Origin: Crambe crambe
Lineage: Eukaryota > Porifera > Demospongiae > Poecilosclerida > Crambeidae
Length of the DNA: 64,000 nt
Direction of reading: 5' to 3'
Assembly (NCBI GenBank): GCA_963924555.1
Contig: OZ004587.1
Span: 8,014,075 to 8,078,074, forward strand
Below the pieces are notes generated by a model. The model was not told the DNA's origin. It ran no database searches and was given only the letters and a program-made list of their open reading frames with translations. This document shows positions 36,701 through 51,100 of this stretch, in pieces (within the stretch, counting starts at the first letter, position 1; every line of letters begins with the position of its first letter). Position numbers and translations under genes: made by a program.

Positions 36701-37917
36701 CCTAGCAACCAGTATGTAAGCTGGCTAAGGGTTTGCAACAAAGTTAGGATCATTACATACTGTTAGGTGGCTAGCTTTATTTACATAGCTAGAAGCTTTG
36801 TGCAAGACTCCTCTTTATCCCTTATTACCATCACAAGAGTATCCATTGTCATTCAGCACAAAGCCATTGTTGCAGCTGCAGTTCTCCATATCATTCTCCA
36901 TAACACAAAGCTGAGTACAGTTGGTTTCGTTGCTACACTCACTTGATGGTATCACTGAATTTTTAATACAGAGTAGTTATTGATTCACAAAAGCAGCTGC
37001 TCAAATATAATTGTACCTTGACAATTGATTCCGTCTGGAAGGAGCTCAAAGTCTCTCTCACAGCTGCAGTTTCTAGATCCTTCAGTATTTGTACACACCT
37101 GATGGCAGCCACCATTCAGCATATCACACTCATTAACATCTGAAAATGAAGGGAGAGAGTTAGTCAAGATATGTAGCTTGCTATGTGAATCTGTATGGAT
37201 GAACTGTTTTCAAGTAGCAAGTACAGTGGAACTTCTAATACAGGAGAGGACAACCAAAGGACGAAAGGTAGCTTGCTACATGAATCTGGATGAACTGTTC
37301 TCAAGTGGCAGTGGAACCTCAGATAAAGGATAATCTGAAAGAGGATAACCTCTCTACGAAAGACAAAAGGCTGGGTCCCAAGTGTGTCCATTATTTGGAT
37401 GTTCCACTGTTAGTAATTAAGTTACTCAGATGTCACCTTGACAGTTGATTCTGTCTGGAAGGAGTTGGTACCCCATGTCACAACTGCACGTCCTGGAACC
37501 TGGAGTGTTCACGCATACTTGTTGACAGTTTCCATTTGATGTACTGCATTCATCAACATCTGAAAGAGAGAAGGGAGAAAGGAGAACAATGAGTATAAAG
37601 AACAAACAAACACACATACAGAAGAACTATTTGTTGAGGGACAGGGCTAACACATTTTGTGATAGCTGAACTGATTTGTTTTCATGTTGCATGCTATCGT
37701 ATTTGTGGTTATCATGTCATATGCCTCTGTCTCCTTTAGTGTTGATCCTTACCAAGACATTTACTGCCATCTCCAGCGTATCCGGTTGGACACGGACCAC
37801 ACGTAGCCCCAACCTCAGGTGCTTTGTTATCTGTGCAGGTCACTCCCTCGAAGCAGGCTGCATCCCTACACCCGTCCACATCAGTCTGGCAGTAGCGACC
37901 CTCATATGCTAAAAAGA

Positions 37918-37997
<80 letters not shown>

Positions 37998-39084
37998 ATG
38001 CCAAAGTCAATAGCAACATGTAAGGCAGGGAGGTATACTAACAATAATAATTGTCAGACATTCATTATCCTTTAGCTAACTGAAATTTTAATGCTATCAC
38101 CTAGCACTAGCCTGATAAACTAGTTCTATACCACTAATGTTTCAAGAACCATTTTTAAATGCCTTTTGTACAGCAGACTTAATGCCACATGAATTAATTC
38201 TTGGTTAATTAAAAGTATAGCTCTCTCATAATGGCCTCAATTCCTCTTTCATTTGCATACCATCAGGGCAAATGCAGTTCAAGTCAATTGGGTTCGCGTT
38301 GAGATTCAGGACTCCTTCGATAGTACAATTCCCTCCATTTTGGCATCTACAAAACTCAATTCTGGGCTCATAGCGAGACCGTGCATCCATTTCATCAATG
38401 GCGACAAAGATTATAGTCCTGTTGGTGAAAGTGGAAGGTGTCCATGTGAAGTTATACAGTGAAAGTTGGTTGGGATCTTTTCTAAGGATGCCGTTTGGAA
38501 CTTCTCCATTTGAAATGTTGAAAGAGGCTAGGTTTGTGTCTGTCACATTGATAATAAGTGTTGATTCTCTGTTCAAGGTGACCATGAAGGCTTCTGTGCC
38601 AGATATGAGAGGAGGATTGTTAGCTGTGGAGGGTGGAGGTGTAAAGAATGAAATGATTTTTGGCCATAGCTACAATGGTTACTGTAAGGCAAAGACGATT
38701 CTGTTATGCCTCAAATTGCAGGATAATACAGAGTCATGGTCAAAAATATCTTCATAGTTATGCACATGGAATTACCCCACTATACCTTACATGATGAAAA
38801 ACAGCAAAACACAAAATCCCAACATTACCTGCTATAGTTTGATCCATTTCATTGTTCTGGTCCACTTGCATGCTGTTGAGTCCAATCTCTACGTTTCCTG
38901 TCTGAGTGGCATCAAAGATGCACATTCTGTTGTCCCCACAACGTTCCTTGATGTCATCACTAGCTCCCCTGATGATATCGTCGAGGAAATCGGGCACGTG
39001 ATTTGGAAAGGAGAAGTTGGCAGTTGTGTACCCTTCAGGGTAGGTGAACAGACTGTCTTCAGAGTCAATTTGCCCTGTAGTGTG

Positions 39085-39182
<98 letters not shown>

Positions 39183-42100
39183 AAGTGTGAGGTGTGATCA
39201 GTACATTAGTAGTCAATAGAGGTTTTCCCCTCTATCACTAATGTTGGCTAGAGTATCATTAGCTAGCTATAGCTCACAGGATTGGCCGAAATTATGAATC
39301 ATGCTGTCACTCGGATCAGCACCAAGCACTGTCCCATTTGGGTAAGCAAGATCATCCGTTGCATCACCATTGAAGTTCCCCAGAAGGCCGGTTGTGTTCC
39401 CCCTGAACTCCTCGGGCACAGTAGCCACAAAGCTCAGAATTCCCTGAGACACCGACACTGTAACGGTGATTCCATTTTCAAAAGAGGATATGATTGATGA
39501 ATTCATTGATCTCTCAAAGACGACGGAGCTTGAGTTCATGTTGGTGTCGTTGACGTCGGGAATGGTGTCAGAGATATCGGTGGAATTCAAGAAGAGTCGC
39601 AGCTCATCACTTTCCAGACGTACCTGTAATACATTTTTGCAAGGTAACATGGTACACACCCTCAAGTTCAAGAATGATTTGACTGAGGGGAAAGGTTTAG
39701 GGTTCCGAACACTTCTACCTGTAATTTCTACCTCACCTCAACTTTTGCAGCCAAGTTTCCGAAGGCAAAGGCAGAATACTGTGTGGCACTTCCACTGTCT
39801 GATGCATTCACTGCAACAGTTCGTCCCTGGAGTGTGAAGTTCTCCAGCCTGATAAGAGTGTACTCGCCCCATCCATTGAAGGTGTAGTTACCACCATCCA
39901 GAGTGCGAAAGTGGGGGTCTCCAAATCCCCACACTATATAAGAAAAGCAAGATATAAAATAGCTCCTCTCCTCCTACCCCCCCCCCCCCCAACTATAAGA
40001 ATGAATCTGGACCACTTTTAATGAGACCATCAGGACCACTTTTAATGAGACTACCCCTCTAATCAGGACCATTATTAATGAGAGTACCCCTGAAATCAGG
40101 ACCACTTACTTCTAATCAAGACCACTTTTATGAGACCACCCTCTAATCAGGATCACTTTTAATGAGACCACCCCTCTAATCAGGATCACTTTTAATGAGA
40201 CCACCCCTATAATCAGGACACTTTAGTGCCTCATTGGTAGCAGATTTAGAGGAAGTCACACTAATAGCAGAGCATTCTATAGTATCAATAGAATTCTCTT
40301 ATAATCAACGATCTGTGAACTGTGCGCATTCATAACTTACTAAATCTGGGTGGTCTGTAAAAGTCGCAGTTGTCTGCTGGTCTCCGAGAGTAGAATTGAT
40401 TACACAAACCAACGTTACCACAACACTGTTCTTGGAAACCAAGAGTATTCATGATGTAATTATTGAAGATGTTGTTGGGTCTGACATAGAAGAGGATGCT
40501 TCCATGACCGACAGAGTCATTGACCACAAGGGATCCAAAAGAGGATGAGCCACTGAAGTACAACAAAACAAAAAGTCAATGATGGAAAGTTTTATGCCAA
40601 AGATCCACTCTTACTCAAGCACTTTATTATCAACACTTCATATCTTTAAATAACAAACCTGATGTCATAGCAACACCTTTGTCCGGCAAAGTATCCATTG
40701 CCTGCGAACCTAAAGAACCTTGCAAAGGAGCATAGATTATTACCAAGGAATGATATGCCACGAAAGAAACCAAATCTTCTATCTCGGAAAGCTTGAAACA
40801 ATGAACAGGGACATGGCTGGAGTATTGCCTGAAATACTGAATTCAAGCCATCACTGAATGTCACTCTGTCTTCATTCACCCGAGAGATGCATCTGCTACG
40901 AGCTCTCTGCTCCTCACTGACAGCAACGCCGATTCTATAGATCACATTGGTCCAAGGACGATTGAATCTAACATTAGTTTGACTAATGTCTCTGATTTCT
41001 CTTCTCCGGCTGAGGCCATGATTTTCAAAGTTTTGGAAGTCGTCAATGTTCCCATCCACACTGAATCCCACAGCAGCGTATGCACCCTCCCTGCCTGTCC
41101 AGTTCAACTCGTTGCTGTTATAGATGAAGACGGTGAACGTTTCTTCACCATTAGAGATGATAACAGCTTGGTAAGTGTTTGTCTGAAGTTCAATTACAAG
41201 AGTAAAAAGAAGAGAGAGAGAGAGGAGGGTGTGCACCAAAATAGCCGCCGTTGGCAAGGTAAAAAGATGCATATGAACACTCCATTAATATAAAACTCCT
41301 GACCACAGAATTTCCTGCTAGTTATACAGACCAGGTACTTACAATTGTGGGACTAGTTCCAGGGTACTGGGGAACGTTCCTCCACATGGCCACCATCATC
41401 CAAGTGCCGGAAAAGTTGGCAGAGAAGCCTCTGTTTCTGATGAACTGACTGACCCTCTCCGTGTTGTTGCTAGGTGCTTTGTAGACTTTATACCTGACCA
41501 CACCTGTTTCTCTCGGATCATGATCTGCAAGAAACACAGCCACAATCTGGAGGTCTAGTAGTGGAAAGTCCCTCGGGGTGGATAATCTGGTTGGTCGGTC
41601 AAAAGAGATGGCACCATCTGATAATACCTGGACAAAGTAAGTTTTAAAATGGTGAACTTGATTGTAGCTAAAACAGTTACAACATTCTCAGTTCTTGACC
41701 AAATTCCTGCTTTAAGATATTGGCAGCTGAGTTATTCATTCTCTCTGGAGACAATTTGGTCAAGTTTTAGCAGACACTCTTGGTGAATATACAGACTACC
41801 CTAAGTCCTACATATCAGCCTATATAGGGGCTTGGTTTGATATGAGGTTACACGATGATCCAGCTAAATTTTGGGGCCACCATATGATATGTGAGTGCAT
41901 TTGTCACTGTAGCATCACTTACATATAACTCTGTCGTGAGTTTATCTTTGGCTCCAATGGGGATTCCATTCTCTATGAAAATAGTATTGGAGAAGTAATC
42001 ACTGGAATCCACCCCCATTGCGTCTGGTGTTACAAAGTTTAATTTTCCCCCGTCGTCTAAATCAAGGTTGAGAAACTCGATGTAATCGACTCCTGCAGAT

Positions 42101-45100
42101 GGAAAATTTATATAAATTTAATATTTTCTGCTGTCTTTTGTGTAACTGTTTAGGAAATTCTGCAAATTATGTTATTAATAAGCTGGAGATATACTCCCAC
42201 ACCTAGAGCACTAACAAGTTAAGTGTAATTATAATGGACTTTTGAACTCACTGACTTACGTACCTTCAGTTAGAGTGGAATCTGCAAGTAAAAAAAAAAA
42301 AGGAGGAGGAAAAAATTGGCAATTATCACTATATACATCGCTAGCTAGCTACTATTGACTTACCATCTTCAGTGATCCTGATGATGACACTTCTGGTCCT
42401 CATGTTCTCCATGCTCTCACCCTCGCTACCTACAAAATTATCTGATGTTAGCTGTATCTCTACCTCCGTGGTGCAGTTGGACACGACGTTGTTGTCCATG
42501 ACTGTGATATTGATGCATATGGAGTCTTCAAACATAAAGTTCTCTGGGTTGATTCTAATAACTGCAAAACGGATAGACAAACAAACAAACAAACAAACAA
42601 ACAAACAAACAAATAATAATTAGGTGGTCTCATTACAGAGTGATCTGGTTTCACTGTAGCTGTTGTATATGGCAGAGAGGCCTTAATAGGGAAGTGGTCT
42701 TATTATGGGGTGGTTCGATCGATTAAATTGGTTTTCACTGGAATTTTAATAATAATGTCATCTCGAATATGGGTTCATTAGTTCATTAATCGGCTATACG
42801 TAACTTACCACAATTTCCTGTGCTGCCTTGAGCGGAAACTCTGGCAGATCCTGGTATTCTTGCGCGCTCAACCAAATTCCTTGGTGTGACAAGCTCCAAG
42901 CAGACTTGGGCTTGATCAGTGGGATCTCCCTCTTTAATGAGCCCATCCACCAAGCTGAGAGACACACTAGCAGCTAAAACAGGAGAGTAATTATAGTTGA
43001 AAGTGCTTCATACAATGGAACCTCCAAAAAATGGACACTTGGACAAGGTTGTCTTCTTTTGGAGATTTTTTTTTTTTTGCATGGAGTGTATATAAAGGTA
43101 CTTATTTGTTTGTCCTTTTGGAGTGTCCTTTTATCAGAAGTTCCACTCTATCGCACAAGACATAACAGCTAGCTATTGAAACTTGCCATCATCATCAATA
43201 ATGGTCACAACCGTAGTGTTCTCAACTATCTCATCACGCTCATTATCTGAGGAGAAGGTCACTCGGAACTCCTCGTTGCCCTCCACCAGGTTGTCTCCTC
43301 TGATGTTGACACTCACACACTGAGTGGCATCCATAGAAGATGAGAATTGGATCATCTGAGAGAACCTCTCAGTACAGTTAACATTGTTTGCTGGTGTTGT
43401 GGTATCCAAGGTGGTGGCTGCATGTGAATAGATGTGTATAAGCTTGGAAGGAGGGGATCTTACTGATTATGTGGTGTGTGATTCCATGCACAATAAGACT
43501 TAGACAGGGAGAACTGACTCTTCCATTTACACAAGGTGGATTCAACCCAGATTATTGCACCTGGATTGTGTGCTCAGTTAATCTGGATCTCTTGAATATA
43601 TGTGTAAACAAGGCTTATATATATATCTACAGAAGGGTGTGACGGATGACATCAAGTGGGGGTACACTAAAGCTCATGACTAGACTTATACTTGCCTTCC
43701 ACTTGGATATATATAGTTGTCATCAATAAATCACGAGTGGGAGAGAGAAGGACAAGACAAACCATGACACTGCCATCTTCATCTGTTTCAGTCACTGTGA
43801 GGCTGGAATTTTGAACAGCAAATCTGGTCCCTGTATGTTGTGCATAATACAGATATAACCCCCCACACTATCAAGTGCTAAATGATTTCCTAGAAGTAGG
43901 CTATTCTTTTTCTTAAGACCAGTCATAACAGATCTTAACTCCATTGAGGAGTTTCTCACTTTCATCGTCGGTGATAGTAACATTGACCACATTGGTACCA
44001 TTGAAGCGATCAAGGCCATTTTCCGGACTAAAAATGACTGAGAATTTCTCATCCCCCTCTACAAAGTTATCGTCCTTGAGTAATATCACTACAGTTCTGA
44101 AAAGCATTCCAATTTCCGGAGTGTAGACTAATTGTCTTGTATCTGCTTCATCGATGAAACTTTCTGTAACAATAGAGTTAAGTGAGTTAGAGTTAGTAGA
44201 TTTAGAGTTACAAGATTTAGAGTTAGTAGTTAATAGAGTTAGAGTTAGTAGAGTTAGAGTTAGAATTAGAGTTAGTAAGTAGTACTTTCGAGGCTGGCTA
44301 GAGGAATCATTATGGCTATCAATGGAAGGCTTCTGCCATTGTGTGTATACATATTTGTCTGGTAGTGGTCTTACCTGGCTCCGTGCAAATATTAACAACC
44401 ACATTTCGTTCTAAAGATTCCATGAAAACTAAAACAATCCTCACTTCAACCTCTCCTGCCATTTCTGGAACTGTGATACGATTTGTAATTACTTCTAGAA
44501 TCACACCTAAAAAAGGAAAGCAGAAAAAAGATGAACATATTACAGTTATCCATATTACAGTTATCCATATTACGGTATCTCCTTATATCTCCATAGCAAC
44601 CCTGTGATCCAAATAATACTCACCATCGTCATCATTAATAATGACTTCAGTTCCTTTGCCTATCAGAGTAACAAATGGGGACATGAATTCCACAGATATG
44701 GAGAAGACTTCATTGGACTCGGGAATGGAATCGTTCATGGCTGCAACTTCCACACAAGCCCTTGGGCTACTGTTATTCAGGATGTAGTTGGAGGTATCGG
44801 AAATGAAATCAGACGGATCTGATATGATAATCAAACAACAGTCAAGAACATGATCAAGTCTAGGTTTCAATGTAGATGTGCCCCTCAAATGAAGACACCT
44901 CTCTCCCTGCTTACTTGAGTTTACTGGAGTGAAGGAGAACATGAAGATGATGTTCCTTCCACTGGTAAGGTTCGTCAAAAGTTCAGCACACGTTTGATTG
45001 GTTGCATTATTTTCAGTGTTTAGTTCAATCATAGCAGGACTCAATGATACTTGAGCTTGTTCCTCTGTTATGATATGGGGAAAAATTTAAAAGAGGTGAA

Positions 45101-48100
45101 TGGATACGACCCTCTCCTCCTCCCCATTCCTTCTTACCTTTCCCCGCTTGTCCTCCCCCCTTCCTCCTCTCCTTTCCTCTTCCCTTTACCCTCTCCACTC
45201 TCCCCTCTTATCCCTCACTCCCCCCTCCCCTACCCTTCCCTCTTGTTCCAATCTGATATTAGCTAGCTGCAAGTTACCTGTGCAGCTGACTCCGTCACCA
45301 ATGTACCCTTCATTGCAGGAGCATGTGAAGGACCCCACAATGTTCATGCAAATAGCATTACTATTGCAATTATCAGCTTTATCAGAACATTCATCAATAT
45401 CTGGAGGAAATCAAGAAAACAACCAGGATTATAGTATTAATGTCATTTAAGTTTAACCTGTGTAGTTACGTACCTGTGCAGATGAATCCATCACCAGTGA
45501 AGCCTTCATTGCAGGCACACAAGAAAGATCCTTCAGTATCCATGCAAGTAGCATAATCACTGCAAGTATCTATTTGCTCAAAACATTCATTGATATCTGT
45601 ACGAATGACTGAAAATCAAATTCATAACTATTAATTTTTTATGCTTTACTTTCACAAGTGAATCCATCTCCTTCGTAACCAGCATTACATGAGCAGTTGA
45701 ACCCTCCCTGAGTGTTATCACAAGTAGCATTGGAGGAACAGTTATTCATTCCAGTAGAACACTCATCAATATCTAAAATGAAAGAGTACATGCGAGTCAG
45801 ATTACTGGGATCTTGTACAATACCTGTGCAGATGAATCCATCACCAGTGAAGCCTTCAATGCAGGCACACAAGAAAGATCCTTCAGTATCCATGCAAGTA
45901 GCATAATCACTGCAAGTATCTATTTGCTCAAAACATTCATTGATATCTGCACATAACAATAATGAAAATTAGTTTGAAGAAAATATTTAACTATTTTTAC
46001 TCTATTTTACTTTGACAAGTGATTCCATCTCCTTGGTAACCACTGTTACATGAGCAGTTGAACCCTCCCTGAGTGTTGTCACAAGTAGCATTGGAAGAAC
46101 AGTTATTCATTCCAGTAGAACATTCATCAATATCTAAAATGAAAGAGTACATGCGAGTCAGATTACTGGGATCTTATACAATACCTGTGCAGCTGAATCC
46201 ATCACCAGTGAAGCCTTCATTGCAGGCACACAAGAAAGATCCTTCAGTATCCATGCAAGTAGCATAATCACTGCAAATATCTAATTGCTCAAAACATTCA
46301 TTGATATCTGCACATAACAACAATGAAAATTAGTTCGAAGGAAATATTTAACTATTTTTATTCTGTTTTACTTTGACAAGTGATTCCATCTCCTTGGTAA
46401 CCTCTGTTACATGAGCAGTTGAACCCTCCCTGAGTGTTGTCACAAGTAGCATTGGAGGAACAGTTATTCATTCCAGTAGAACATTCATCAATATCTAAAA
46501 TGAAAGAGTACATGCAAGTCAGATTACTGGGATCTTGTTAATACCTGTGCAGTTGAATCCATCACCAGTGAAGCCTTCATTGCAGGCACACAAGAAAGAT
46601 CCTTCAGTATCCATGCAAGTAGCATAATCACTGCAAGTATCTATTTGCTCAAAGCATTCATTGATATCTGAACATAATGACAATGAAAATTCGTTTGAAG
46701 GAATATTTAACTATTTTTACTCTGTTTTTACTTTGACAAGTGACTCCATCTCCTTGGTAACCACTGTTACATGAGCAGTTGAACCCTCCCAGAGTGTTGT
46801 CACAAGTAGCATTGGAGGAACAGTTATTCATTCCAGTAGAACATTCATCAATATCTAAAATGAAATAAGAGTACATGCAAGTCAGACTACTGGGATCTTG
46901 TACAATACCTGTGCAATTGAATCCATCACCAGTGAAGCCTTCATTGCAGGCACACAAGAAAGATCCTTCAGTATCCATGCAAGTAGCATAATCACTGCAA
47001 GTATCTATTTGCTCAAAACATTCATTGATATCTGCACATAATGACAAGTTTGAAGGAATATTTAACTATTTTTACTCTGTTTTACTTTGACAAGTGACTC
47101 CATCTCCTTGGTAACCACTGTTACATGAGCAGTTGAACCCTCCCTGAGTGTTGTCACAAGTACCATTGGAGGAACAGTTATTCATTCCAGTAGAGCATTC
47201 ATCAATATCTAAAATGAAAGAGTACATGCGAGTCAGATTACTGAAATCTTGTACATATTATACCTGTGCAGTTGAATCCATCACCAGTGAAGCCTTCATT
47301 GCAGGCACACAAAAAAGATCCTTCGGCATCCATGCAAGTAGCATAATCACTGCAAGTATCTATTTGCTCAAAACATTCATTGATATCTGCACATAACAGC
47401 AATGAAATTAGTTTGAAGGAAATATTTAACTATTTTTACTCTGTTTTACTTAGACAAGTGATTCCATCTCCTTGGTAACCACTGTTACATGAGCAGTTGA
47501 ACCCTCCCTGAGTGTTGTCACAAGTAGCATTGGAGGAACAGTTATTCATTCCAGTAGAACACTCATCAATATCTAAAATGAAAGAGTACATGCAAGTCAG
47601 ATTACTGGGATCTTGTCAATACCTGTGCAGTTGAATCCATCACCAGTGAAGCCTTCATTGCAGGCACACAAGAAAGATCCTTCAGTATCCATGCAAGTAG
47701 CATAATCACTGCAAGTATCTATTTCCTCAAAGCATTCATCGATATCTGCACATAACAACAATTTTGAAGGAATATTTAACTATTTTTACTCTGTTTTACT
47801 TTGACAAGAGACTCCATCTCCTTGGTAACCACTGTTACATGAGCAGTTGAACCCTCCCAGAGTGTTGTCACAAGTAGCATTGGAGGAACAGTTATTCATT
47901 CCAGTAGAACATTCATCAATATCTAAAATGAAAGAGTACATACAAGTCAGATTACTGGGATCTTGTACAATACCTGTGCAGATGAATCCATCACCAGTGA
48001 AGCCTTCATTGCAGGCACACAAGAAAGATCCTTCAGTATCCATGCAAGTAGCATAATCACTGCAAGTATCTATTTGCTCAAAGCATTCATCGATATCTGC

Positions 48101-51100
48101 ACATAACAACAATGAAAATTCATTTGAAGGAATATTTAACTATTTTTACTCTGTTTTACTTTGACAAGTGACTCCATCTCCTTGGTAACCACTGTTACAT
48201 GAGCAGTTGAACCCTCCCAGAGTGTTATCACAAGTAGCATTGGAGGAACAGTTATTTATTCCAGTAGAACATTCATCAATATCTAAAATGAAAGAGTACA
48301 CGTGAGTCAGATTACTGGGATCTTGTCAATACCTGTGCAGATGAATCCATCACCAGTGAAGCCTTCATTGCAGGCACACAAGAAAGATCCTTCAGTATCC
48401 ATGCAAGTAGCATAATCACTGCAAGTATCTATTTGCTCAAAACATTCATCGATATCTGCACATAACAACAATGAAAATTCATTTGAAGGAATTAGCTAAC
48501 TATTTTTACTCTGTTTTACTTTGACAAGTGACTCCATCTCCTTGGTAACCACTGTTACATGAGCAGTTGAACCCTCCCTGAGTGTTGTCACAAGTAGCAT
48601 TGGAGGAACAGTTATTCATTCCAGTAGAACACTCATCAATATCTAAGGTGAAAGAGTACATGCAAGTCAGATTACTGAGATCTTGTACATATTATACCTG
48701 TGCAGCTGAATCCATCACCAGTGAAGCCTTCATTGCAGGTACACAAGAAAGATCCTTCAGTATCCATGCAAGTAGCATAATCACTGCAAGTATCTATTTG
48801 CTCAAAACATTCATTGATATCTGCACATAATGACGATGAAAATTAGTTTGAAGGAATATTTAACTGTTTTACTTTGACAAGTGACTCCATCTCCTTGGTA
48901 ACCACTGTTACATGAGCAATTGAACCCTCCCTGAGTGTTGTCACAAGTAGCATTGGAGGAACAGTTATTCATTCCAGTAGAACATTCATCATTATCTAAA
49001 ATGAAAGAGTACACGTGAGTCAGATTACTGGGATCTTGTACCATACCTGTGCAGTTGAATCCATCACCAGTGAAACCTTCATTGCAGGCACACAAGAAAG
49101 ATCCTTCTGTATCCATGCAAGTAGCATAATCATTGCAAGTATCTATTTCCTCAAAGCATTCATCGATATCTGCACATAACAACGATGAAAATTCGTTTGA
49201 AGGAATATTTAACTATTTTTCCTCGTCTTACTTTGACAAGTGACTCCATCTCCTTGGTAACCACTGTTACATGAGCAGTTGAACCCTCCCTGAGTGTTGT
49301 CACAAGTAGCATTGGAGGAACAGTTATTCATTCCAGTAGAACACTCATCAATATCTAAAATGAAATAAGAGTACACGTGAGTCAGATTACTGGGATCTTA
49401 TAGCTACCATACCTGTGCAGTTTAATCCATCACCAGTGAAGCCTTCATTGCAGGCACACAAGAAAGATCCTTCAGTATCCATGCAAGTAGCATAATCACT
49501 GCAAGTATCTATTTTCTCAAAACATTCATTGATATCTGCACATAACAATAATGAAAATTAGTTTGAAGAAAATATTTAACTATTATTACTCTGTTTTACT
49601 TTGACAAGTGATTCCATCTCCTTGGTAACCACTGTTACATGAGCAGTTGAACCCTCCCTGAGTGTTGTCACAAGTAGCATTGGAGGAACAGTTATTCATT
49701 CCAGTAGAACACTCATCAATATCTAAAATGAAGGAGTACATGTGAGTCAGATTACTGGAATCTTGTACAATACCTGTGCAGATGAATCCATCACCAGTGA
49801 AGCCTTCATTGCAGACACACAAGAAGGATCCATTAGTATCTATGCAAGTAGCATAATCACCGCAAGTATCCATCCCTTCAGAACATTCATTGATATCTGC
49901 ACAAGTAAAAAATGACCACACATGAAATTTGAACTCGTAAATGATATTAAAAGTACATGAAAAATGAACTTAAGCACACACCTAATAGTATGAATTACAC
50001 TACATGTTATTCTGGCCATATTCTGCAGATTTACATTCATGAAATCTTGTGCAGATAACCATTCAGCACTATGGTTGCAAATACTAACAGGGAGGTTTTT
50101 TTGCATCGTGTCCTGAGTATGGAAGAGTTCACCATGATAGGTTCCATTATGCATACCTTGGCAGTTGAAGGACACTCCGAAAGAGGACAAACCTCTCAAC
50201 AAAGGACAATGTACCTTTGTATATACATGCACTCTATATAAAAATAGCCTCTGAAAAAGGATAACCTCTCTACAAAGAATAAAAGGCTGGGTCCCAAGTA
50301 TGTCCATTATTCTGAAGTCCCATGGCACGTACTACACTGTTCCTTATTTAACCGTCCAGAGCTACAGCAAAGTCACAATACCGTCATCAAGGATGGTGAT
50401 ATTAGCTGTGTCTGGATCGAGTATCACCATGGAATTGCTGGTTGTGAGAACTGCACTGAAATCCTTGTTCATTTCGTCCATGCCATCATTGTTGATGACA
50501 ACCGAAACATTCATCTGTGATTCACTCGATGTGAATGTCAGCGTGATATTAATTGACTCATAGTCCAAAGAGTTCCCATTTGCTATGATTCAAATGGGGA
50601 GGGAGGGGGGAGGGGAGGAGATTGGGAGAGGGGGAGGGGAGGGAGGGGGAAGGAAAGAGGTGGGAGGGGGAGGGGGAAGGTAATACAAAGTAAAATGGGC
50701 TAGTATACAGTAAGTCTTTATCATCCCTCACTTACACACAGCTGTACCATCTGAGGTTATCAGGGCAACTTCAACGTCTGCAGCCAGAATCCCTTGCAAA
50801 ACTTCCACCATCAGTGTCACATTGCTGTCACTTTCCTTGACCATGTAAGTGGCAGGGTTGAAGCCAATGGTAATGGTATCATCATCTGGGGAAGGGGGGG
50901 GGGGGGGGGGGGGGATTTGAAAACATAGAGAAAATGGTGATGTAATTTTTAAAAAATTATATGATTGAATCTTGCGACCAAATGGATGTTCTTTCAATTA
51001 TTTCAATAGATTATGCAAGTCATTGCCTCCTCCCCCTCTTCCATCCAAACATCAGGAAACTATAGGGACTTTTTCTTGCTGTGTATGGTGTAACACTAAT

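Noticed and set aside
50300..50563. Plus-strand 87-codon frame
   Set aside because: Antisense of a Calx-beta exon of gene 6.
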